From NCBI RefSeq assembly GCF_001517545.1, contig NZ_FBYA01000001.1, positions 400,153-464,152 on the forward strand: 64,000 bases of DNA, read 5' to 3'. The notes beneath the pieces are model-generated. The model saw only the letters and a list, made by a program, of their open reading frames with translations, did no database searches and had not been told where the DNA came from. Made by a program: the position numbers and the translations under genes. Below, piece after piece: positions 51,904-60,317 of this stretch. How positions within the stretch are numbered: the first letter of the stretch is position 1; every line of letters starts with the position of its first letter. The DNA is from Limnohabitans sp. Rim47 (lineage in GTDB: Bacteria > Pseudomonadota > Gammaproteobacteria > Burkholderiales > Burkholderiaceae_C).

Positions 51904-53619
51904 ATGCACTTCGCTGCTGAACGCGCCGACTGGCGCAACGCCGTTGTTTACCAAATTTATCCGCGCAGCTTTTGCGACAGCAATGGCGATGGTGTGGGGG
52001 ATTTGCCTGGCATCACTTCGCGCCTGGATTATTTGCAGGCACTGGGCGTGCAAGTGGTTTGGCTGTCGCCGATTTACGCCTCGCCCAACGACGACAACGG
52101 CTACGACATCAGCGACTACCGCCAGATCATGGCCGAGTTCGGCACCATGGCCGACTTCGATGCCATGTTGGCGGGCATGCATGTCAGGGGCATTCGCTTG
52201 ATGATGGATTTGGTGGTCAACCACACGTCTGACGAACACCCTTGGTTTGTGCAGGCCCGCAGCAGCCGAAGCAATCCCTTTCACGACCACTACATTTGGG
52301 CAGACCCTTTGCCCGATGGCTCTCCCCCCACCAATTGGGAAGCCGCTTTTCAAGGCTCGGTCTGGACATGGAATGAGCCCACGGGCGAGTACTACCTGCA
52401 CATGTTCAGCGCCAAGCAACCCGATCTGAATTGGGAAAACCCCAAAGTGCGCCAAGAAGTTCATGCACTGATGCGTTTTTGGCTGGACAAAGGCGTAGAT
52501 GGTTTCCGCATGGACGTGATCAACATGATCAGCAAGCCTTGGGATGCGCAAGGCCGTTTGCCGCAGGCCCCGGTGGTGCGTGAAGGGTTTTTGCAACCCT
52601 CATTTGCCATGACTTGCAATGGGCCGCGCCTGAATGAGTTTTTGCGTGAAATGCGCAACGAAGTGCTGGACCATTACGACACCATCACCGTGGGCGAGGC
52701 CCCGCTGGCCACGGTGCAGCAAGGGCGCGACATCACGCACCCGCAAACCGGTTCGCTCAACATGCTGTTTCAGTTTGAGCACATGGACTTGGACAGCGTG
52801 GGGGGCCATGTCAATGGCAAGTGGGCTCGCAAAGCGCTGGATTGGCGCGACATGAAAGCGTGCATGGCCCGTTGGCAAGAGGCTTTGCACGGCACGGGCT
52901 GGAACAGCCTTTATTTTTGCAACCACGATCAGCCGCGTTCGGTCTCGCGGTTTGGCACCATGGGGACGCTGCGCGAAAGGTCGGCCAAAGCCTTGGCCAC
53001 TTGGTTGCATGGCATGCAGGGCACGCCCTACATTTACCAAGGCGAAGAGCTGGGCATGGGCAATGTCGCGTTTGACCGCATCGAAGACTACCGCGACATC
53101 GAGACCCTGAATTTCTACCGCGTGGCCACAGCACGCGGCCAAAGCCACGCCGATGTCATGGCCTCCATCCATGCGGTGGGTCGAGACAATGCCCGCACCC
53201 CCATGCCCTGGAACAGCGGCCCGCACGCGGGGTTCAGCACCGGCCAGCCCTGGATCGGCTTGAACCCCGACTGTCCGCAGGTGAACGCCGAAGCGGCGCA
53301 GGCCGACCCGAATTCTGTTTTTCACCACTACCGGCAATTGATCGCTTTGCGGCGGCAATGGCCGGTGTTGCGCGATGGGCGTTTCCAATTGCTTTGGGCC
53401 GAAGACCCGCAGGTGTGCGGCTATGCGCGGCTTGGCGCAGAGCAGACCTTGCTGGTGGTCAGCAATATGAGCGGCCAAAGCGCCACAGCCCCATGGCCCG
53501 AGGGCGTGCCTTTCACGCAGGTGCACTGTCTGCTGTCCAACCTAGACCCTGCCGATCACGCGTGGGGCAGGGCGCTGCACTTGCAGCCGTTTGAGGCCTT
53601 GATGCTGCTGTGCAGATGA
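51904..53619 (+). CDS. Second alpha-glucosidase / oligo-1,6-glucosidase, GH13
   Basis: 571 residues, GH13 with the oligo-1,6-glucosidase pattern: MMDLVVNHTSDEHPWF, nucleophile D204 in DGFRMDVINM, acid/base E265 in TVGEAPL and D342 in CNHDQPRS. The valine in region II next to the nucleophile (MDVIN) is the mark of enzymes that prefer alpha-1,6 bonds such as isomaltose, while the first GH13 has Thr there (LDTAN). The two enzymes may therefore split alpha-1,6 and alpha-1,4 (or trehalose/sucrose) work. ATG at 51904 begins just before the family start; an upstream TTG at 51877 is in frame. Cytoplasmic. Confidence 0.92.
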   Translation: MHFAAERADWRNAVVYQIYPRSFCDSNGDGVGDLPGITSRLDYLQALGVQVVWLSPIYASPNDDNGYDISDYRQIMAEFGTMADFDAMLAGMHVRGIRLMMDLVVNHTSDEHPWFVQARSSRSNPFHDHYIWADPLPDGSPPTNWEAAFQGSVWTWNEPTGEYYLHMFSAKQPDLNWENPKVRQEVHALMRFWLDKGVDGFRMDVINMISKPWDAQGRLPQAPVVREGFLQPSFAMTCNGPRLNEFLREMRNEVLDHYDTITVGEAPLATVQQGRDITHPQTGSLNMLFQFEHMDLDSVGGHVNGKWARKALDWRDMKACMARWQEALHGTGWNSLYFCNHDQPRSVSRFGTMGTLRERSAKALATWLHGMQGTPYIYQGEELGMGNVAFDRIEDYRDIETLNFYRVATARGQSHADVMASIHAVGRDNARTPMPWNSGPHAGFSTGQPWIGLNPDCPQVNAEAAQADPNSVFHHYRQLIALRRQWPVLRDGRFQLLWAEDPQVCGYARLGAEQTLLVVSNMSGQSATAPWPEGVPFTQVHCLLSNLDPADHAWGRALHLQPFEALMLLCR

Positions 53620-53646
53620 GCCGCTTGGGCCTTTGAGCGGCACACC

Positions 53647-55014
53647 ATGACCGACAACCCAAGCCTGTCTCGGCCCCGTTTGAACACGGTGGCCTTGCCC
53701 ATCGTGGGCGAGTTTTTGTTGGGCATCAGCGTGGCGATGGCGGGCCTGTATTTGGCCTCGCACACCTCTGATGCGGCGGCGGGGGCCTTTGGCTTGGCGC
53801 AGCAGGTGCAAGAGAGTTTGGCGGTTTTGTTCCGCATTTTGGCCATCGGTTTGGGGGTGCTGCTGACCCAGTATCTGGGCGGTCAGCGGCACGACCAAGC
53901 CCGTGAAACCGCCTTTGCGGGTTTGGGGGCCAGCACCTGGGTCGGGGCGCTGGCGGCGCTGTGGTTGCTGGCGGGCGCGCAGATCACTCTCGACGGGCTC
54001 AATGCCCCCGAAGCGGTTCGGCCCATTGCCACGGTCTACATGATGTTGTTGGCCCCGGCGATGGTGCTGGAGGTCTACAACCTCAGCATGGCGGCCACAC
54101 TGCGGGCGCACTTTTTGGCCCGCGAATCGCTGATGGTCATGCTCGTTATGCACGGCAGCCATTTGGCGGGGGCGTGGTTGCTGATGCGCGGCTTGGACGA
54201 TTGGGCCGGTTGGGGCCTCAATGGTTATGCGGTGGCCTGGTTTTTCAGCCGCGCGGTGGGCGTGGCTTTGCATTTGCGGTTTTGGCGCTTGCGCCTGGGG
54301 CTCAGGCCGCAGTGGCGGCATTGGTGGCGTGTGCCGGTGCGGGTGATGACGCCGGTGCTGCGCATTGGGTTGCCGGGTGCGGCCTTGGAGTTTTGTTACC
54401 GCATGGGCTTCATGGTCTCATTGGCGGCCACAGCGCGTTTGGGGGTTGAGGCCTTGGCCACCCATTCCTATTTGTTGCAGATCCTCAAGTACGTGCTGCT
54501 CATCAGTTTGTCGGTGGGTTGGGCCTGCGAAATCATGGTTGGTCGCTTGGTGGGGGCTGGGCAATTGGCGCAGGCCGATGCGGTGGTTCGCAAAGGGGTG
54601 CGCGTGGGCTTGTTGGCCAGCGGTGGCTTGGCGGTCTTGGCTGCGGCGAGTGCGCCGTGGTTGATGCGGGTTTTCACACGCGACCCGGTCATCATCGCGA
54701 TGGCCAGCACCTTGCTGTGGATGTCGGTGGCCCTGGAGTTGGGGCGGGTCTTCAATCTGGTGGTGATTGGCGCTTTGCGGGCCAGCGGCGATGTGCATTA
54801 CCCGGTGTTGGCCAGCGCATTGTCTTTGCTCTTGATCTTGGGTGGGGGCGCGTATTGGCTGGGGCGGCACTGGGGCCTGAGCGGCATTTGGCTGGCCTAC
54901 ATCGTCGATGAATGTTTGCGCGGCGGTTTGATGTGGTGGCGCTGGCATCGCCGAGGCTGGCTGACACATGCCCGCCAAACCCTGCGCACGATGCGCCCCA
55001 AAAAGGCCGACTGA
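53647..55014 (+). CDS. MATE family efflux protein
   Basis: 455 residues with about 12 helices, arranged as two repeats (FLLGISVAMAGLYLAS near residue 22, RIGLPGAALEFCYRMGFMVSLA near 240). The stretch VGWACEIMVGRLVGAGQLAQAD near 295 is the conserved MATE loop. It exports a cationic compound with sodium or protons. It starts 27 bases after the second glucosidase and is probably carried on the same transcript, though nothing links its function to sugar. It converges with the exbD gene. Confidence 0.88.
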   Translation: MTDNPSLSRPRLNTVALPIVGEFLLGISVAMAGLYLASHTSDAAAGAFGLAQQVQESLAVLFRILAIGLGVLLTQYLGGQRHDQARETAFAGLGASTWVGALAALWLLAGAQITLDGLNAPEAVRPIATVYMMLLAPAMVLEVYNLSMAATLRAHFLARESLMVMLVMHGSHLAGAWLLMRGLDDWAGWGLNGYAVAWFFSRAVGVALHLRFWRLRLGLRPQWRHWWRVPVRVMTPVLRIGLPGAALEFCYRMGFMVSLAATARLGVEALATHSYLLQILKYVLLISLSVGWACEIMVGRLVGAGQLAQADAVVRKGVRVGLLASGGLAVLAAASAPWLMRVFTRDPVIIAMASTLLWMSVALELGRVFNLVVIGALRASGDVHYPVLASALSLLLILGGGAYWLGRHWGLSGIWLAYIVDECLRGGLMWWRWHRRGWLTHARQTLRTMRPKKAD

Positions 55015-55042
55015 GCCGCCTGCCGTTGCAGCGGCGTCATCT

Positions 55043-55471
55043 TCAGTTGGCGAACCGTTCGCTGCCCACGATGCCCAGCTTGGTCAAGCCCGCGCGCTGC
55101 GCCCCGGCCAACACGGCAGCGGCCGCTTCGTACTTGGCTTTGGCGTGCGAGCGGATGTGCAGCTCGGGTTGGGTTTGCAAGGCGGCGGCCTCGGCGAGCT
55201 TGGCTTCCAGCGCTTGCCGATTGGCCAGCGCCTGTCCGTTCCAGAGCACACGGGCGTCGGCTTCGATGTCGATTTTGACGACCATGGGTTCGGTGTTTCT
55301 CGCCGCGTTCGTGGCCACCGGCATGTCCAGATTGACCGAGTGCAGTTGGGCCGGAATGGTGATGATCAGCATGATGATCAGCACCAGCATCACGTCGATC
55401 AGGGGCGTGGTGTTGATGTCCATCATCACTTCGGGTTCGTCGCTGCTGCCGGTGTTCAGGTGCATGGCCAT
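55043..55471 (-). CDS. exbD: ExbD/TolR family biopolymer transport protein, second copy
   Basis: 142 residues. One membrane helix (IDVMLVLIIMLIITIP, residues ~24-40) preceded by the functional aspartate in PLIDVMLVL, then a periplasmic domain ending in AQRAGLTKLGIVG. ATG at 55471 has AAGGAG six bases upstream, a decisive ribosome-binding site; the longer open frame up to 55606 is rejected. It is the last gene of the tonB-exbB-exbD-exbD unit and is a paralogue of the ExbD encoded just before it. Confidence 0.92.
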   Translation of the reverse strand: MAMHLNTGSSDEPEVMMDINTTPLIDVMLVLIIMLIITIPAQLHSVNLDMPVATNAARNTEPMVVKIDIEADARVLWNGQALANRQALEAKLAEAAALQTQPELHIRSHAKAKYEAAAAVLAGAQRAGLTKLGIVGSERFAN

Positions 55472-55490
55472 GTTGGGCTCCTTGACGGTT

Positions 55491-55919
55491 TCAGCGGGCC
55501 GGGTCGGTGATGAACCCGACCTGGGTGATGCCTGCACGTTGCACTGCGTACATGACGCGCCCCACAGACTCGAAAGCGCTTTGCGCATCGCCCCGAATCT
55601 GCACATCTGGCTGCGGCTTCATGGCGGCAAACTTCTTCAGCCGTTCGACCAGTTCTGCCGGGGTTTTGACCGGGGTGTCATACAGGTAAATCTGCCCAGC
55701 TTGGTTGACCGAGATGACCACGGTCTCGGGCTTGGCTTGGCGCACCACATTCTGTTCTTTGGGCAAGTCCACTTTGATGGAGGTGGTGACCACGGGGATG
55801 GTGATCAAGAAAATGATGAGCAGCACCAGCATCACATCCACCAGCGGCGTGGTGTTGATGGTGCCCATCACCTCGTCATCGTCTTGGGTGCCCAGCGTGG
55901 GGCCGAGGTTCATGGCCAT
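55491..55919 (-). CDS. exbD: ExbD/TolR family biopolymer transport protein, first copy
   Basis: 142 residues: short cytoplasmic part, one helix with the proton-carrying aspartate in PLVDVMLVLLIIFLITIP, and a periplasmic domain (VVISVNQAGQIYLYD, VQIRGDAQSAFESVGRVMYAVQRAGITQVGF). It forms the proton-driven motor with ExbB and TonB at the inner membrane. Its start codon shares its ATG region with the ExbB stop (55919), so the genes are coupled. The periplasmic domain differs from the second copy at several positions. Confidence 0.94.
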   Translation of the reverse strand: MAMNLGPTLGTQDDDEVMGTINTTPLVDVMLVLLIIFLITIPVVTTSIKVDLPKEQNVVRQAKPETVVISVNQAGQIYLYDTPVKTPAELVERLKKFAAMKPQPDVQIRGDAQSAFESVGRVMYAVQRAGITQVGFITDPAR

Positions 55920-56773
55920 TATTTGGGGGCCGAAGCCAGCAGCACGGCGTGCAAGTCAGCGCCAAAGGCGTTGACCTCTTCCATCACCGCCTTGTTGCGG
56001 CGCACCAGCCAGTTGTAGCCCAACACCGCAGGCACGGCCACGGCCAAACCAATGGCGGTCATGATCAGCGCTTCGCCCACGGGACCTGCCACTTTGTCGA
56101 TGCTGGCTTGGCCCGACATGCCGATCTTGACCAAGGCATGGTAGATGCCCCACACGGTGCCAAACAAGCCCACAAAAGGCGCGGTCGAACCCACCGTGGC
56201 CAGCACCGCCAAGCCGTCTTGCAGCCGACTTTGCACCGTGCCCATGGCCCGTTGAATGCTCATGGTGACCCAGGTGTTGAGGTCCACCGCGCCCAGCAAA
56301 CCCCCGTGCTTGGACGCGCCCTCTAGGCCCTTCTCGGCAATGAAGCGGAACGGGCTTGCCGGGTCCAGTGCATCGGTGGCTTGGCGCACCGAGCCAGAGT
56401 TCCAGAAGTCCGCCTGTGCGGCTTTGGCAAATTGTTGCATCTTGGCTTGCGCTGTGAATTTGCTGAAGATCACGTACCAACTGCCCATGCTCATGAGCAC
56501 CAAAATCAGCAGGGTGCCTTTGGCCACGGCATCGCCTTGTACCCACAAAGCGCCTAGGCCGTAAGGGTTGCCTTCGGCCGTGGCGGCCGTGGCGGCCGTT
56601 GCGGTGGCATCAGGTGCCAATGGTGCGACTTGTGCGACTGGATTGGCCGTTGCCTGGGCGGTCACTGGCGCAGGGGGCGCCTCGTTGGCGGGGGCTGCCA
56701 GGCTGTGGCTGCTGAGGGCCAGGCTGATCAGCAAAGCAGCGCCCATCAGGGACTTTTTGAGAACATGAGACAT
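55919..56773 (-). CDS. exbB: ExbB/TolQ family proton channel protein with N-terminal extension
   Basis: 284 residues. An N-terminal signal-like segment (MSHVLKKSLMGAALLISLALS) and an Ala/Pro-rich linker to about residue 75 precede the three ExbB helices (LLILVLMSMGSWYVIF near 80; VLATVGSTAPFVGLFGTVWGIYHAL near 180; the last near 225). The conserved VGSTAPFVGLFGTVWG motif identifies the MotA/TolQ/ExbB family. It forms the pentameric channel that energises TonB. ATG at 56773 is chosen; the frame is open much further upstream, through tonB, without coding character. Confidence 0.93.
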   Translation of the reverse strand: MSHVLKKSLMGAALLISLALSSHSLAAPANEAPPAPVTAQATANPVAQVAPLAPDATATAATAATAEGNPYGLGALWVQGDAVAKGTLLILVLMSMGSWYVIFSKFTAQAKMQQFAKAAQADFWNSGSVRQATDALDPASPFRFIAEKGLEGASKHGGLLGAVDLNTWVTMSIQRAMGTVQSRLQDGLAVLATVGSTAPFVGLFGTVWGIYHALVKIGMSGQASIDKVAGPVGEALIMTAIGLAVAVPAVLGYNWLVRRNKAVMEEVNAFGADLHAVLLASAPK

Positions 56774-56804
56774 GGGTGAACTTTCTTTGTGTTGGGGCGG
56801 CGGG

Positions 56805-57479
56805 TCATTCCAGACGCCAGACGTATCGGATGGTGGTCCAGGCTTGTTCAGGCTTGCCGTCGACCGTGGCCGGTCTGAATTGGCACTTGGACAAACCGGC
56901 CCGTGCCGCTTCGTCAAGACGCTTGAACCCGGAGCTTTTTTCGACTTCGGACTGCAAGACTTTGCCATCGGGTCCGACCAAAAAGCGCAAGGCCACGGTG
57001 CCTTCTTCCTCCAGGCCCCGAGAGGCGCGGGGGTATTCGGGCTTGTCGCATTGTGCAATGTTGACACCTGCTGTTGTGCGCACCGGGGCCGATGAACGCG
57101 GCACCGTGGCAGGTGCCGCGGTTGCTGTGGGCGCAGGCGAAGTGGTGGCCGTTGAGGGCGGCGCTGTGGCACTGACCGCCGCGATGGCGTTGGGGGCAGA
57201 AACGACCGGTGTGTCGGCGGGTGGCACATAGGCCGCAGGCGGCATTTTGGGGGCCGCTGGCGTCGCCGGTGGCCGAGGTGCTGCGGGCGGCAAGGGTGGC
57301 AATTCAGGCCGCTTTTCTTCGAGCAACAGGGCTTGCACCACCGGGGGCATTTTTTGCAAGACCGTGCGGGTCAGTCCCGCTTGAATGGCCCAAAACAGCA
57401 GGGCATGCAAAACCACCACCCCAGCCAGACCGATGAGCTTTCGCTTCGGTGGTGCTTGAAGATAAGTGGACGCGTTCAT
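56805..57479 (-). CDS. tonB: TonB energy transducer
   Basis: 224 residues: short basic N-terminus (PPKRKLIGL), one inner-membrane helix at about 17-33, a long Pro/Ala-rich spacer (ELPPLPPAAPRPPATPAAPKMPP) reaching across the periplasm, and a C-terminal TonB domain (YPRASRGLEEEGTVALRFLVGPDGKV ... FKRLDEAARAGLSKCQFRPA). Two cysteines flank the C-terminal domain and could form a disulfide. It passes proton-motive energy from ExbBD to outer-membrane receptors. First gene of the tonB-exbB-exbD-exbD unit; no Fur-type box is visible upstream. Confidence 0.93.
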   Translation of the reverse strand: MNASTYLQAPPKRKLIGLAGVVVLHALLFWAIQAGLTRTVLQKMPPVVQALLLEEKRPELPPLPPAAPRPPATPAAPKMPPAAYVPPADTPVVSAPNAIAAVSATAPPSTATTSPAPTATAAPATVPRSSAPVRTTAGVNIAQCDKPEYPRASRGLEEEGTVALRFLVGPDGKVLQSEVEKSSGFKRLDEAARAGLSKCQFRPATVDGKPEQAWTTIRYVWRLE

Positions 57480-57533
57480 CGGTCAAATGGCCTGAAAGTG
57501 GAGGTCTGTATTTTGCGTGAGAAAAGCGGTGTT

Positions 57534-57549
57534 CCCGGCTTGGGCCGGG
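57534..57549 (-). terminator. Possible weak stem-loop upstream of tonB
   Basis: CCCGGC and GCCGGG (57534-57539, 57544-57549) form a 6-base stem with a 4-nt loop between the lipoprotein gene and tonB. On the minus strand it is followed within about ten bases by CTTTTCT. It may slow or partly end the lipoprotein transcript before tonB. Confidence 0.35.
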
Positions 57550-57574
57550 CAATTCACCCGCGCCAGCGGGGTGC

Positions 57575-58078
57575 TCAAGGGGTGCGGCTGATCAGGAAGT
57601 CGCGGCTGCTCTGGCCCATCAAGGCCCTTTGCCCTTGAATTTGCCGTCCACAACTTGACGCTGTCACGCTGCCCAACCAGGTGGCGGCAATGCGTTGGCC
57701 ATCGTGTGTTTCTTCCAGCGTGAATTCGCCATCGTCCAAGTCGGCCACCACCGCATGGCGCTGCTGGCCTTGCGTCAATTCACCACGCAGGCTGCCTGCA
57801 TGTTCTGGGTGTGGCCCCAGGGTCAATGTCCAGGGCGCTTCGCCAGCGATCTGCGCGGTCCATTGGCCGTTCAGCATCTCGGGCGTGAGGTCTTGGCCCG
57901 TTGGGCAGGCGTTGCGCGTGGGCAGCTGCTGGCAGGCACTCAGGCCTAAGCTGAGGGCCAAACACAGGGCCACATACCGAGCCACATACATGGCCAGGCC
58001 CAAGCTTGGCTGGGCGACAGCGCGATGCGTCAGGGCAGCGATGCGCTGAGAGGGCGGTGAATGCGGTGTGGGTGTCAT
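57575..58078 (-). CDS. Putative lipoprotein of unknown function
   Basis: 167 residues from ATG 58078, which overlaps the helicase stop (ATGA). A lipobox LGLSACQQL is present, with the cysteine at residue 49 by this start; an internal ATG at 57991 would place it at residue 20, which is more normal for a lipoprotein signal. The mature part reads NGQWTAQIAGEAPWTLTLGPHPEHAGSLRGELT, a beta-rich pattern resembling small envelope lipoproteins, but I cannot name the family. Two later cysteine positions (NACPTG, ASSCGR) may pair. The start remains uncertain: coupling favours 58078, the signal peptide favours 57991. Confidence 0.65.
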   Translation of the reverse strand: MTPTPHSPPSQRIAALTHRAVAQPSLGLAMYVARYVALCLALSLGLSACQQLPTRNACPTGQDLTPEMLNGQWTAQIAGEAPWTLTLGPHPEHAGSLRGELTQGQQRHAVVADLDDGEFTLEETHDGQRIAATWLGSVTASSCGRQIQGQRALMGQSSRDFLISRTP

Positions 58079-60162
58079 GGTTTGGCTTCTGCTGCCGCGT
58101 CGGCTGCGCGCTTGGCAAATTCGGCCCGCAGTGCTTTGAGTTTTTCGCGCGGGTCTTCCTTGATGGTGTTTTCGTCCAGGCGCATTTCGGCAATGAAGCG
58201 GCTGGGCAGGGCCGCCACGGTTTCGCGGCCCTTTTTGCGTCGCTTGGTCCAGCTCACGGCCAGGCTGCGTTGGGCGCGGGTGATGCCCACATACATGAGG
58301 CGGCGCTCTTCTTGCAGACGCAGCAAAATGCCCTCGCTCATCGGGCCATCGCTGCGGCCCGAATGGGTGTCATCGTCCCCCAGCTTGAAGGGCAGCAAAC
58401 CTTCGTTCACTCCCACCAAGGTCACATGCGGCCACTCCAGCCCTTTGGAGGCGTGCAAGGTCGACAGCGTGACCACGTTCTGGTCTTTTTCGCGCTCGCT
58501 CAGGGTTGAGATCAGAGAAATGGTTTGTGCCACGTCGAGCAGGTTTTTGGTCTCGGTGCTTTGTGCCCCCGTGGTGTCATCGATTTCGCCACCGCAACGT
58601 CCGGCCATCCAGTCGCAGAACTCCAGCACATTGGTCCAGCGGGCCGAGGCCACTTTTTCGTTGTCTTCGCCGTCGTACAGGTGAGATTCGTAGCCAATCT
58701 CTTTGAGCCATTCCAGCAAGAAAGCCAGTGCATCCGTTTTGCCCAAGGTGTGGCGGGCACGGTGCTCCAGATCGTTGATGTAGCGGCCAAACTCGTGCAG
58801 GCCCGCCACCGCCCGTGCGTTCACCGCACTGGGCAGGCTGCCCGCAAAAAGCGCCTCAAACAGGCTCAGTTTGTACTGGGTGGCAAAGGTGCCCAGCTGG
58901 CCCAGTGTCTGGTGGCCGATGCCGCGTTTGGGGCTGGTCACTGAGCGCAAAAATGCCGGGTCGTCGTCGTTGTTGATCCACAGGCGAAACCAGGCGCACA
59001 GGTCTTTGATCTCGGCTTTGTCGAAAAAGCTCTGCCCGCCTGAGACTTTGTAGGGAATGTTGGCGCGGCGCAGCGCTTGCTCGAACGGCCGGGCCATGTG
59101 GTTGGCGCGGTAAAGGATGGCAAAGTCCTTGAATTCGCGGTGCTTGGACGGGTTAATTTGCCCACCGCGAATCGACTGGATGCGGGCAATGGCCCGGTCG
59201 GCCTCGTGCTCTTCGTTCACGGCATCGACCACGCGCACCGGCTCGCCCTCGCCCAACTCCGAAAACAGCGTTTTGGGAAACAGCTTAGGGTTGGGTTGGA
59301 TCACGTTGTTGGCGGCCCGCAAGATCGCGCTGGTGGAGCGGTAGTTTTGCTCCAGCTTGATCACCTTCAAATTCGGAAAATCCACCGGCAGCCGCTTGAG
59401 GTTGTCCAGTGTCGCGCCGCGCCAGCCGTAAATCGACTGGTCGTCGTCGCCCACTGCCGTGAAGCGTGCCCGCTCGCCCACCAAGTGCTTGAGCACTTCG
59501 TATTGGGTGGCGTTGGTGTCCTGGTATTCGTCCACCAGCACATGGCCCATCTTGGCCTGCCAGCGCTCGCGCACCTCGGGAAACTCGGCCAGCAGCTTCA
59601 AAGGCATGCCGATCAGGTCGTCAAAGTCCACACTTTGGTAGGCCGTGAGCCGCTCTTGGTAAAGCGCCATGATGCGGGCAATTACCCGCGCGTTGTCGTC
59701 GGGCGCTTGGGCGGCGGCCTGTTCGGCATTGAGGCCCATGTTTTTCCACAGGCTGATGGTCCACTGCCACTGACGGGCTGTGGCCGCATCGGTGGTGCCG
59801 CCGCAGTCCTTCAAAATGCTGGTCACATCGTCCGCATCCATGATGCTGAACTGGGGTTTTAGGCCCAACACCGCGCCGTCTTCGCGCATGATGCGCACGC
59901 CCAAGGCGTGAAAGGTGCAAATCAGCACATCCTTGGCCGCCCGGCCAATCAGCTGTTTGGCCCGCTCGCGCATTTCGGCAGCGGCCTTGTTGGTGAAGGT
60001 GATGGCCGCGATGCGCTTGGGCTCCAGCCCGGCTTCGATCAGCCGCCCGATTTTGTGCGTGATCACCCGCGTCTTGCCCGAGCCCGCTCCGGCCAGTACC
60101 AAGCAGGGCCCCGAGACAAAGTTCACGGCTTCGAGTTGAGCGTTGTTGAGTCCGGCTGACAT
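58075..60162 (-). CDS. ATP-dependent DNA helicase, Rep/UvrD family (SF1A)
   Basis: 695 residues. Walker A AGAGSGKTRV near residue 25, motif Ia TFTNKAAAEMRERA near 55, motif II VDEYQDTNATQYE near 220, motif III GDDDQSIYGWRGA near 247, motif IV region LEQNYRSTSAIL, motif V SLTTLHASKGLEWPHV-like block (TLSTLHASKGLEW near 535) and motif VI ERRLMYVGITRAQ near 585. Length and motifs resemble Rep more than UvrD. It unwinds DNA 3' to 5' in replication restart or repair, compatible with priA nearby. ATG at 60162 (MSAGLNNAQ) is the family start; the frame extends to 60234. Confidence 0.92.
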   Translation of the reverse strand: MSAGLNNAQLEAVNFVSGPCLVLAGAGSGKTRVITHKIGRLIEAGLEPKRIAAITFTNKAAAEMRERAKQLIGRAAKDVLICTFHALGVRIMREDGAVLGLKPQFSIMDADDVTSILKDCGGTTDAATARQWQWTISLWKNMGLNAEQAAAQAPDDNARVIARIMALYQERLTAYQSVDFDDLIGMPLKLLAEFPEVRERWQAKMGHVLVDEYQDTNATQYEVLKHLVGERARFTAVGDDDQSIYGWRGATLDNLKRLPVDFPNLKVIKLEQNYRSTSAILRAANNVIQPNPKLFPKTLFSELGEGEPVRVVDAVNEEHEADRAIARIQSIRGGQINPSKHREFKDFAILYRANHMARPFEQALRRANIPYKVSGGQSFFDKAEIKDLCAWFRLWINNDDDPAFLRSVTSPKRGIGHQTLGQLGTFATQYKLSLFEALFAGSLPSAVNARAVAGLHEFGRYINDLEHRARHTLGKTDALAFLLEWLKEIGYESHLYDGEDNEKVASARWTNVLEFCDWMAGRCGGEIDDTTGAQSTETKNLLDVAQTISLISTLSEREKDQNVVTLSTLHASKGLEWPHVTLVGVNEGLLPFKLGDDDTHSGRSDGPMSEGILLRLQEERRLMYVGITRAQRSLAVSWTKRRKKGRETVAALPSRFIAEMRLDENTIKEDPREKLKALRAEFAKRAADAAAEAKP

Positions 60163-60317
60163 GGGGATGGAGGCCAATCGAGGAAGCGAAGCAAAGCGGG
60201 CCATCATAGCGGCCTGAGATGGTGTGACCGTCAAACCGGCCAGTTGGCGCGCTCCCCATGCACCGCTTGTCAGCCTTGTGACCCGAAGCCCGCCCCAAAT
60301 GCCCCGACAATTGGCAC

